From NCBI GenBank assembly GCA_035048495.1, contig CM068543.1, forward strand, positions 32,427,096-32,491,095: DNA of 64,000 nucleotides, written 5' to 3'. Each line of letters begins with the position of its first letter. Position 1 is the stretch's first letter. The stretch is from Euptelea pleiosperma (lineage: Eukaryota; Streptophyta; Magnoliopsida; Ranunculales; Eupteleaceae). The position numbers and the translations under genes are program-made. The notes beneath the pieces are model-generated. The model saw only the letters and a program-made list of their open reading frames with translations, was not told the DNA's origin and searched no databases. Shown here in pieces: positions 55,596-64,000 of the stretch.

Positions 55596-57181
55596 TTTTT
55601 TTTTTATAAGTGTGTATATTCATAAAGGGAGGGAAAACTCCCAAAAATTCAAAGCCAGGACTTCTAACTCCTAATAGAGGGAACAGGGTCCCCTAATAGC
55701 TCATCCCAACTAAGAACAAAGGATTCAAATCTACATCCTCTAAAGAGAGGAGATATAGCGACCACAGATAAAGGAGGAACTTCACACCCAGAACCACCTC
55801 TCTCAAGTCCTTCTCTTTTTCTTCAAAGATCCTGAGATTTCTCTCCTTCCAAATCACCCAATTGACCACAAAAGGTAAGTAGCGCCAGAGGATCCTCCCT
55901 TTACCAGAAAACGAATCATCCCCCCTCCCTAGGAAAAGGTCTCTGACATGAGGCGGAATAACATAAGGAATCCCAAATAGGTCGAAGAACGTGAGCCAAA
56001 CTTCAAGGGAAAACTAACAATGATTGAGTACATGATCCACAGACTCTCCTTCAGATTTGCATAAAACACACCTATTAGGGATTATCATACCCCTACTAAT
56101 AAGGTGGTTCACCGTCAGAATCTTGTCAAGACAAGCCGTCCAAGCAAAAAACTTCACTTTCGAAGGGATTGGAAGTCCCCACACTCTCGAGGCTGGAAAA
56201 TCCGATAAGTTCCCTTGAAGGCAGCTATGGTAGAAGGAGCTAATCGAGAATATACCTTTTGGATCCCATCTCCAAATCCTTTCATCAAGATCATCCCCTA
56301 ACCAGGGATTCTCACAAATCTTATCAAGAAGCGAAGCTAACCCATCCACTTCCCAATCATTAAGATGACTTTTGAAGCCAAGATTCCACGAGCTAACTCC
56401 TTCCCTCCTGGAAATGCAATCCCTAATCATCGTGTCTTGACAATCCGAGATAGAGTATAAGATAGGAAAAACCTCCTTTAAAGGAGCCTCCCAACACCAC
56501 AGATCTTCCCAGAATCTCACCTTGTCACCCTTGCCCAGCTTAATTGTAAAGCCTTTCTCAAACATCTCCCTAGAACCGACAATCCCTTTCCACATACTAA
56601 CTCCATGTGTTGACTTAATGGGTAGACGTCCCCAGCTATTCGCCAAAATCCCATATTTGCTCCCTATAACCCCTCTCCATAATCTTTCCTCCTCCTCCCC
56701 GAATCTCCACAGCCACTTCCCGAGAAGAGCTATATTCATATCTCTGAAATTCCTAACACCAAGACCACCTACCTCCTTAGGCATATAGATCCTACCCAAT
56801 CGACCAAATGGATCTTCTGGCTGTCACCTTTACCTGACCACAGGAAATCCCTCATAATCTTCTCCATACTTTGAGCCACAGCAATAGGGATAGTAAACAA
56901 GGACAGAAAGTGTATAGGCAAACTTGATGTTGACAGTGTGCTCTTAATAAGAGTCGCTCTACCCCCTTTGGATAGGTACCTCCTCTTCCAACTTGAAAGC
57001 CGCTTCCCAAAGCTTTCAATCACTGGCTCCCAAACTGATTTATCTTTGTACTTGGCTCCCAAGGGTAAACCCAGATACTTAGTAGGAAGGCTCCCAATAC
57101 CACATCCCAAGCTAAGGGCCAATTCTCTAATATTAGGAACATACCCCAAACCAAACACTTTGCTCTTCAATAGGTTCACCC
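55596..57181 (-). pseudogene. 5'-truncated LINE (end of RT, linker, zf-RVT)
   Basis: Flanked by a perfect 13-bp duplication GAACATGTTTCTT (55583-55595 and 57182-57194), with an A tail on the minus strand (T run 55596-55605). Reading from 57181: RT end with LLKSKVFGLGY, LPTKYLGLPLGAKYKDKSVWEPV, RATLIKSTLSTSSLPIHFLSLF, DFLWSGKGDSQKIHLVDW, a single frame shift near 56790, then EVGGLGVRNFRDMNIALLGKWLW, GKGDKVRFWEDLWCWEAPL, and the zinc-binding domain FPASRVWGLPIPSKVKFFAW with CVLCKSEGESVDHVLNHC. A stop at ~56014 and further eroded codons to the tail. One of the youngest-looking insertions in the window. Confidence 0.92.
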
Positions 57182-57194
57182 GAACATGTTTCTT

Positions 57195-58160
57195 ATCTGC
57201 CTAACATTTGGTTCTATAAAGCATTATCGATGTTATCTTGTCCTATAAAATCTTTTCTTTTATCTAATCTTTATACATTTGTCGTAGAGAATTTTAATAG
57301 CACCTCTCCACTTTAGTCACCTAGCTCTAATTCTAGGGGCAACATCCTCTTCAATTTCTCCCTCTTTAAGGATAATTGAACCTAGATGGTGAATACGTGA
57401 CTCTACCACTGAGTTAATAAAAGGGCCCATCTTATTAAATTCATGAATTAGGTTTTTGTTAAAAAAGAAAAGATTAGAACAGAGTTTGGGGAACTGTTCT
57501 AATGTTCCACTACACATTGAAGTATACAAGAAAGCATCAAATACTCAAGTTGATTATATAGGTTGTATGTTAAGGGATAAAATTATTGACAAAATTTTAC
57601 TACAATCAACTTAGAAAATCAAAATGAGATTGTGTACACCTTAACCTAACTAGCAACTAACAGCAGCGAAAGGTATTTTATTGTTAAGTCAATTTCAAAG
57701 AAAACTGAACAAAATTGGATATTCCCAAAATGAATGTCAGCCTTCAACAATTTAGACTCCTATATAACGTTACCAACTTGATCTCTTCAAAATAAATTCA
57801 GTTTTGTATTGTATAAACCATAATTATTTTCATACTTTTTGTACTATATTCAAAACATATATGCAATAGAAAATTCATATCCATATATATCAAATATTAA
57901 AATTTTAAAGCATGAATGTCCTCTTTGGGCCCTTGCAAAGTTGCTAATACTATTGACCATACTTTCAATATGGTAGATAAGCTTAATGTTAGATAGCCTC
58001 ACTTTTACAATGGCAATGCGAAAGTGGGCAAAAGAGGGTGTCATATGCAATGTTTGTACACAGGGAATGCTTTTACCTAAATAGTCTTCCATTCTTCTCT
58101 TAGTCCCAGTTTAGTTTGGAGGAAAACATTTTTCAGAAAAGTATATGTTTTTGGTTTGTA
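57195..58160. other. No gene recognised
   Basis: AT-rich. A 70-codon minus frame (57529-57317) contains HHLGSIILKEGEIEEDV, faintly like an eroded LINE RT segment (the YLGSIL step); too short to assign. Confidence 0.4.
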
Positions 58161-59297
58161 TTCCAGCCAAGGAAATAAATTTCCTGAAATTAACGAAATA
58201 TTTCTCGAAATATTTCCATTTTCTAGGTTACCGAAAGGAAAAAATATATACACGAAATGTTTCCATACATGTCGAAATATTTCGCGTTAACAGTAAATTT
58301 CGATCAATTGACGGTGTAAATATGTATTATTTCAGTAGAAATGTTTTGACATCTATACAAACATTTCGATCAAAGGTAAGAAACATCCCATTTGAGCACC
58401 ACAAATCCCATATTTGATCATTTAACTCATTTCCATATATATATATATATTATAAAGAAAACCAATCCATTATAGATTTCTTGGTTCGCAGATTGATCGT
58501 AAGGACGAATTGAATCCCATTTTGGAGTTTTTTCAAATTCGAAATGTACATAAGAATAGAAATTTTTGCTATCGTTTCTTGCTACAAATAGATAGATTAG
58601 GTGTAAATGCATCAAATCTATGAATCTATGATGCATTTACACTTGATTTGTGCAAAAATTGAAAATCATTTAGGGTAAAAATTTAAATTTGGGGAACACC
58701 CCAATTTCATTAGTTTTTACCTTAAACATCCATGATTGTGCATAAATGGATAATATGCATAACTTAGCTACAAGTTGGTTGGATTAAATATTTTTCTCAA
58801 AAAAATATTTAAACATTCAAAAAGTTAAGTAATGTTAAAAGTTATAATAAATAGGTTTTCTAAAATTATATAATATTAAGACACTAACGTAAGTGAATAA
58901 AGATTCGTTAATACCTTGACTTATGATTTTTTTAAAAAAATAAGTAATTAAATAATAGTTATCTAATTAAATAATATTTGGACTGCCTATCAGATACATG
59001 TCTCAACATATTACAGACTGCTATGGTCATTCATTTTAACACTACACTACATATGATTGTATATTATGGTTTGATAGTTTATGAGTGTATTTTTAGGCTT
59101 GTTTTATCATTTCCCAAACTTTCCACAAAGATTTCTATAATATTTCTATAATATTTCCATCATTTCCGCATTATTTCCATCATTTCCACGAAAATGTATT
59201 ATTTCCACACTGGTCGAAATATTTCCACCAAACATTTCCATTTCCGGGCTGGTTGAAATAAACCTCGAAACTGAAATTTATTTCCTTGATTCCGGCT
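58161..59297. mobile_element. TIR element with GAAATATTTC palindromes
   Basis: The 16-mer CAAGGAAATAAATTTC at 58168-58183 occurs as its exact complement at 59273-59288, with ATTCC(A/G)GC-type ends outside. Subterminal zones carry many GAAATATTTC and TTTCCA/TTTCGA motifs. No transposase frame. No target duplication could be fixed by eye, so the superfamily is open. A diverged relative of the right half is at about 50340-50440. Confidence 0.6.
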
Positions 59298-59369
59298 ATT
59301 CATCATAGCAGGCCAAAAGATTTATTAAGGTTAAATAACATAAGCATCTCCCATGTCACAAATTTCACA

Positions 59370-59612
59370 AGTCAAATCTTAGGAAGGTAATGATTTGCTG
59401 CTAAATTTTCCAATCAGAAGCTGAAATCATGAAGTTCTTCGAGGACTTTGTTTTTCGTTAGGGCCTTCTGTGTACTTGGGATGGCAGTTAGTTGGGTTTC
59501 TGTTTTGTTCTTGTTTGTGTAGCCTTTGCCCATGTCGACCTCTTTAGCTCAGGCTTGCTCTTTTTGGCTTCTAGCCCCAATAAATTTTATACTTATCAAA
59601 AAAAACAAAAAA
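59370..59612 (+). mobile_element. Probable LINE 3' tail
   Basis: Ends TAAATTTTATACTTATC followed by an A-rich run (59598-59615), a common 3' ending of plant L1-type LINEs, preceded by TCTTTTTGGCTTCTAGCCCC. No domain remains. Confidence 0.45.
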
Positions 59613-59978
59613 AACCACAGCTCCAAAGAGCTTAATCATAGATAAACAATGAAGGAAATCTCAAGACCTCGGCTTCAATAAACTAAGTTTAACAACATCC
59701 TCTATCTTTGTATCTCTTTCCTCGTGTTTTTTGAGCTCAACTGCTCAAGATCTTGTTCACAAGTGATCTCTTTCATGTTAGATTCAAGCCCCTTCTCCCA
59801 CCATTTCTGAGTTTTCCTACACAGTCTCATATGAAATTTCCTCAAAAAAACAAAACAATAAAAATTCAGAACAATCCTTACACTGTCTTGCAATTTCAAT
59901 ATCTACAAACTATCCTTCCACCATTTGTAATTTACTCTTGGGTTCCCTTTCATCCTTTCACAAAATGATCCTTCAACC

Positions 59979-60092
59979 ATGAAAGTTGCTGGTGAAGAAG
60001 ATTTTGGAGGTTGGCATTTCAAAGAAGGGAACCCAATACTAGAAGATGATAGTGGTTTCTTGGAAGAGAAACTGATCGTAGCGGCAGTGGTG
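59979..60092 (+). pseudogene. Candidate start of an unknown gene cut by a copia
   Basis: From ATG (context CAACCATGAA) an open run of 38 codons, MKVAGEEDFGGWHFKEGN..., reaches exactly the edge of the copia insertion at 60092. No family recognised. If it is a real first exon, the gene continues beyond the right edge of the window and is interrupted; it could equally be chance. Confidence 0.25.
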
Positions 60093-60316
60093 AGTTGAAT
60101 TGTAGAATTAGGGTTAGGTTTAAGGTTTCAAAGTAGAGAAGAAAGAGGAGAGAGAAGAGAGAGAGAAGAAAGAAGAAAGGATGTCATGTGATTAGGTCAC
60201 AATGACTCCATAAATCTTATTTATGTAAAAGGGAATACAAAAAGACAAATATACCCCTCAAGGGTAATACATGAAATATACGTAGAAATATGTATAGAAA
60301 TACGTATATGATAACA
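60093..60316 (-). mobile_element. 3' LTR of the right-edge copia A
   Basis: 224 bp, TGTTATCATATACG to CAATTCAACT on the minus strand. The purine tract (CTTGAGGGGCAG) lies at 60317-60328. Carries TTAGGGTTAGG telomere-like sequence at 60108-60118 and a purine-rich (GA) tract. Confidence 0.85.
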
Positions 60317-60329
60317 CTGCCCCTCAAGT

Positions 60330-61479
60330 TGGTGCATAGATATCTCTCATGCCCAACTTGCACAAACATTTATGGAGTTGCCAACATGGAACTCCCTTCG
60401 TGAAAACATCTGCAACCTATTCACCAGTCTACACAAATGGGGTGCACACTACCCCAGAGACAATCTTCTCCCTAATGAAGTGTCGGTCCACCTCAATGTG
60501 CTTGGCACGATCATGCTGAACGGGATTGTGAGCAATGCTGATGGCCGCCTTGTTGTCACAGTACAAGCTCACAGACCCTGAAACTGGGAAAAACCAAGTT
60601 CATCAACCAACACCTTCAACTAGAGCATCTTACACAAGCCATGAGCCATTGCTCTGAATTCGCCATCTGCACTAGATCTGGCGACAACGGATTGCTTCTT
60701 GCTTCTACAAGTGACCAGATTGCCCCCGACAAATGTGAAATATCCAGAACTAAATCTTCGATCATCTTTGGCCCCTGCCCAGTCTGCATCGGTATACGCC
60801 TCTATACGCATGTGGCCATTCTTCTCAAACAAAAGACCTCTACCAGGACCTGACTTGAGATACCTCAAGATCCGATGTGCTACCTCTAGATGAATATCGC
60901 TGGGTGAGTGCATATACTAACTGATGACACTCACTGGGTGAGTGCATGGGCAATGTCGGGTAGAGTCAGGGAGAGATTGATCAATCGCCTAACTAGCCTT
61001 TGAAAGCTCTCTACATCCTGTAGTAGCTCACCACTGGCATCTGCTAACTGGTGATTATGCTCTATAGGAGTTTCCACTGGTTTGGTACCTAACTGACTGA
61101 GTCTTGTAACAAGTCTTAGACATACTTCCTCTAAGAGATGAAGATCCCCTGACTGGATCTTGCAACTTCGATTCCTAGGAAGTACTTGAGAGGTCCTAGA
61201 TTTATGGTTTCAAACTCCTCTACTAACTCACGCTTCAGCTTAGCTACCTCTTCTGCATCATTCTATGTGAGAATGATGTCATCAACATAAACAATGAGGG
61301 CAGTGGTGTTCTTCCCTTGATGCTTCAAAAATAGGGTGTGATCAGCCTGACTTTAAGTATAACTTAGCCTTTTTACAACTAGGGTAAATCTCTCCAACCA
61401 TGCCCTTGGAGATTGTTTAAGCCCATAGAAAGCTTTCTTCAGTCAACACACCTTGCTATTATTTCCTAGTGGAGTGAAT
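60330..61479 (-). pseudogene. Copia A RT C-terminus and RNase H
   Basis: Minus-strand pieces: RT after the 61480 stop with VYVDDIIL (about 61290), LKYFLGIEVARSSQGIF, then HSPSDIHLEVAHRILRYLKS, YTDADWAGAKDDRRFSSGYF, and RNase H with [12 protein letters not shown] and [13 protein letters not shown] (about 60470-60560). Several stops and a small duplication of the TCACTGGGTGAGTGCAT stretch near 60900-60945 break the frame. Confidence 0.8.
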
Positions 61480-62553
61480 CTAAGAGGGGCACCATGTACA
61501 CTTCTTCATGTAAGTCCCCATTAAGAAAGCATTCTTCACATCCAGCTGATGCAAAGGCCACTCTTGGTTTGCTACCAAAGACAACAACATCCTAACAGAG
61601 TTCATTTTTGCCACAAGTGCAAAGGTCTCCACATAGTCAATCCCATAGGCCTGGGTGTATCCCTTGGCTACTAATCTCGCCTTGTACTTCTCCATTGACC
61701 CGTCTGCCTTGTACTTGACTGTAAACACCCATCTGCAACCCACAGGTTTCTTGTCTCTTGGCAAGTCAACAAGCTCCCATGTCCCATTCTTGTCCAGAGC
61801 TCTCATTTTCTCTATCATAGCAGCTTTCCATCTTGGTTGAGCCAGCCCTTCTGCCACTGAAGAGGGTATAGGAATAGTGGAAAGGGACGTGATAAAGGAT
61901 TTATAGGAGGGGGGCAAGGCATCATAGGAGACAAAGTGGCTCAGAAGATGCTGAGTGCAGCTTCTTACTCCTTTTCTTAAAGCAATGGGAAGATCAGAAG
62001 CATCAGTAGACGGAGAAATGACAGGTATAGAGAGGGAAGGAGAATTACCTCGACCTGAGGATGGTACCACTGGTATAGGATCAGCTGTGACTTTCTCCCT
62101 TCTGCGATAGAAGATGAGCTCCTTCTGAGCACCAGGAGCACTATTAGCCTTAGTAGCAGGTAGAGTAGTCTGAAGCCTCTCAAGCTCAAGACAGGGAAGA
62201 GAGAGTATTATAGTAGTAAGAGGAACATCCTCATACTTCTCTTCACTACTATTCTCCCCCTGAAGAGAGGTGGAAAAAAAAGGTAGATCCTCTCTAAAGG
62301 TAACATCCATGGACACAAACTTCTTCCCTGTGGAAGGATGGTAACACTTATACCCTTTATGGGAATAAAAGTAACCCAAAAATACACATTTAAGCGTTTT
62401 GGGATCAAGTTTGGTATGATGGGGACCAAGGATGTTTACATAGCATACACACCCAAAGATACGATGAGGGATTATGAGTAAGGAAGCATCGGGAGTAAGA
62501 ACCTGTGGAGGAGACTTGAAGTTGAGAACACGAGAAGGCATTCTGCTAGTCAA
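61480..62553 (-). CDS. Copia A pol fragment: integrase C-terminus and RT N-terminus
   Basis: The longest open stretch of pol in the window (357 codons). It starts MTSRMPSRVLNFKSPPQVL (end of the integrase catalytic region), followed by the integrase C-terminal module FGCVCYVNILGPHHTKLDPK, CVFLGYFYSHKGYKCYHPST, KFVSMDVTFREDLPFF, a Ser/Pro-rich linker, and the RT with PRWKAAMIEKMRALDKNGTW, GCRWVFTVKYKADGSMEKYK, ARLVAKGYTQAYGIDYVETF and LDVKNAFL. It ends by a frame change before the YVDD. It is a piece of one polyprotein, not a separate gene. Confidence 0.8.
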   Translation of the reverse strand: MTSRMPSRVLNFKSPPQVLTPDASLLIIPHRIFGCVCYVNILGPHHTKLDPKTLKCVFLGYFYSHKGYKCYHPSTGKKFVSMDVTFREDLPFFSTSLQGENSSEEKYEDVPLTTIILSLPCLELERLQTTLPATKANSAPGAQKELIFYRRREKVTADPIPVVPSSGRGNSPSLSIPVISPSTDASDLPIALRKGVRSCTQHLLSHFVSYDALPPSYKSFITSLSTIPIPSSVAEGLAQPRWKAAMIEKMRALDKNGTWELVDLPRDKKPVGCRWVFTVKYKADGSMEKYKARLVAKGYTQAYGIDYVETFALVAKMNSVRMLLSLVANQEWPLHQLDVKNAFLMGTYMKKCTWCPS

Positions 62554-62559
62554 ATAAGC

Positions 62560-63215
62560 AGCAGTTAAAACGGCATCCGACCAATAGGATTTGGGGACTT
62601 TGGAGCCGATCAGAAGAGATCAAGCCACCACAATCAGATGTTGCATATTTCTTTCATCTACATCATTTTGTTGACGGGTGTAATTGCAAAAAATTTGGCG
62701 ACAAATCCCATGGTCTAAAAAGTATTGCTAGAGCCCCCCATACATATACTCTCCACCCTAGTCAGAACGAAGGACCTTTATGGAGGCATTATACCGAGTT
62801 AGGATCATCTTATGAAAACCCTTAAAGATGGCATGAACATCATCTTTGGTTTTCATAAGATAAACCCATGTGCTTCGAGAATAGTCATCAACAAAAGTAA
62901 CAAAGTAGCAGAAGTCAAAAATGGAAATCACGGGGAAGGACCCCACACATCAGATAGTACGAGATCAAAGGAAACTGAACTTCGATTACCTCTTGAAGGA
63001 TAAGTAGATCAATAGTGTTTCGAGAGCTCACATGTCTCACAATGCAAGTTAGATAACAAAACAGAAGCAAATAAAGCGGGAAATAACAGTTTGAGGTACT
63101 GAAAAGAGACATGCCCTAGAGTGGCATGCCAACATAACACAGAAGCTATCCTACTCCTACTACTGCTAGAGAACTGCTGTGTAGTGAGCTCAGAAGGCCG
63201 TCCATCAATAAGGTA
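62560..63215 (-). pseudogene. Copia A integrase core and GAG-pre-integrase
   Basis: Minus-strand fragments: GAG-pre-integrase (WHATLGHVSFQYLK type, about 63130-63080; C-rich zinc site eroded), integrase with FVTFVDDYSRSTWVYLM (about 62900-62850) and IKVLRSD (62760), then the QQNDVDERNMQHL region with frame breaks. It ends at 63215, where unrelated sequence starts. Confidence 0.75.
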
Positions 63216-63661
63216 TAGCCAAAGTTTAAAAAGGCTAGTTTGGGAACTGAGGTGTTTTCTCTAAAAAAGGCGAGGCGTAGCCTCGAGGCGGTACTGAGGC
63301 GTAAGCCTCATTTAAGCCTCAGTTTTTTAAAAAAAAAGTGCTTAAAAAATTCTAAAAAAAATATAATTAATTCTAGAAAAATGAGAAACAACATATCATG
63401 TGAAAAAAATAACTTAAATAAGCATAAAAGTAAGTGAGGCTATAACTTTTACCTTATGAGCGATGCTGTCGGGAATGCTTAAATGCTGAATCAAATCTTA
63501 AAAACATAAAGCACATTTGATATGCCAACTAACAACATAGGTAACCAACAAGATAGAGTTAAGAAAGAGAGTAGAGCAAGTAGTAAAAGTTAAAATTAGC
63601 AAGTTAATACATTCAAATCCTATTCTTAATATCTTATATTGTCACACAAAAATGAATCTTT

Positions 63662-63816
63662 CTATTCTTCATCCCCAATATCATCATCATCGCTAGTGGG
63701 GTCTTCTAAGGAGTCATCATGATATCTGATGCCCCTATCATCTTCTCCTTCATCGGATTCAACCTCCACCCATTCATCTTCTTCGTCCACCAATTCCATG
63801 GGAGACTTTCCTTTAC
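63662..63816 (-). CDS. Transposase-like C-terminal exon (acidic tail)
   Basis: Minus-strand exon reading (G)KGKSPMELVDEEDEWVEVES then DEGEDDRGIRYHDDSLEDPT and SDDDDIGDEE with a TAG stop. Strongly acidic. The acceptor is TTTTTTAACTAG before it. It joins in frame with the upstream exon at 63916 (the glycine codon is split 1+2). Acidic tails like this end many plant hAT-family transposases; the catalytic and dimerisation domains would be beyond the right edge. No other assignment is possible from the tail alone. Confidence 0.4.
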
Positions 63817-63915
63817 CTAGTTAAAAAAGATGAACACATTAATACAATGTAGAGTAATTTAATGATGTAAGTTTTTACTTGTCAAAGTGTCTAAGTCCAT
63901 AATTAATTCACTAAC

Positions 63916-64000
63916 CTCTTCCAATTCCTACACTTGGTTGTCCTCTTCCTCTTCCTCTTCCTCTTCCTCTTCCTCTAGAGGTTGTACTCTGCTTTCTCCT
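63916..64000 (-). CDS. Transposase-like exon with RG repeat (partial)
   Basis: Minus-strand reading RRKQSTTSRGRGRGRGRG, then QPSVGIGRG, with a donor GAAGAG|GTTAGTG at 63915. The RG run comes from a (CTCTTC)n hexamer repeat. Continues beyond the window. A 99-bp intron separates it from the acidic exon. Confidence 0.4.

Larger units (their letters stand above)
60093..63215 (-). mobile_element. Copia family A element, 5' end broken by a hAT insertion
   Basis: On the minus strand: GAG-pre-integrase (63215-63000), integrase core (63000-62560, SRSTWVYLMKTKDDVHAIFK), integrase C-terminus and RT (62553-60950), RNase H (60950-60330), purine tract and 3' LTR. The 5' LTR, gag and protease lie right of the window, beyond an insertion at about 63216. 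The 3' flank is TGGTG (60088-60092). Confidence 0.85.
63216..64000 (-). mobile_element. hAT-like transposon, one end (runs off the window)
   Basis: Starts TAGCCAAAGTTTAAAAAGGC at the copia break point. The subterminal region has inverted GAGGCGTAGCCTC and GAGGCGTAAGCCTC motifs (63269-63325), a style seen in plant hAT elements. The interior carries two spliced coding pieces on the minus strand. The other end and target duplication are outside the window. The superfamily call rests on style and the acidic protein tail, so it is tentative. Confidence 0.5.

Overview
The window is nuclear DNA of a flowering plant with a large, repeat-rich genome. It is AT-rich, has multi-kilobase introns and a plant antiviral RNA-dependent RNA polymerase gene (RDR1 type), and is packed with plant-type transposons: Ty1/copia and Ty3/gypsy LTR elements, LINEs, tRNA-derived SINEs, MULEs and hAT elements. 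The species cannot be fixed from the sequence. Nothing bacterial is present: no operons, CRISPR arrays or ribosome-binding sites.

Layout. 1-7.25 kb: the 3' end of a Ty3/gypsy element sits inside a decayed copia element (copia family A), and that copia's 3' LTR is itself split by a 1.8-kb LTR-like insertion carrying five 131-bp repeats with a palindromic core. 8.8-15.4 kb: a satellite-like array of about 32 monomers of ~214 bp. 15.9-26.8 kb: two related gag-bearing copia remnants (family B, minus strand), a SINE, two inverted copies of one MULE-like family with 9-bp target duplications, a long inverted-repeat element with a minisatellite core, and a probable gypsy solo LTR. 19.4-20.3 and 26.8-31.9 kb: a dispersed family able to fold into ~400-nt hairpins. 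29.95-30.68 kb: one intact small gene (242 codons, minus strand) of unknown function.

32.2-52.1 kb: the RDR1 gene on the plus strand. Three coding exons are recognised (38858-39379, 46411-48314, 51941-52091). They join in frame to about 859 codons and include the DLDGD catalytic motif. Introns of 7.0 and 3.6 kb and a likely long 5'-leader intron hold copia, LINE and SINE insertions. The C-terminal ~250 residues usual for RDR1 were not found anywhere down to 64000, so the gene either has a last intron longer than 11.9 kb or is truncated.

52.1-64 kb: a decayed gypsy polymerase holding a copia A solo LTR, a hAT-type non-autonomous element, a 5'-truncated LINE, a TIR element, and another copia A element (minus) that is broken near the right edge by a hAT-like transposon whose transposase tail enters the window. 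Nested order can be read in several places from target-site duplications. Only RDR1 and the 242-codon gene look like host genes; the remaining coding-like sequence is transposon-derived and mostly broken.
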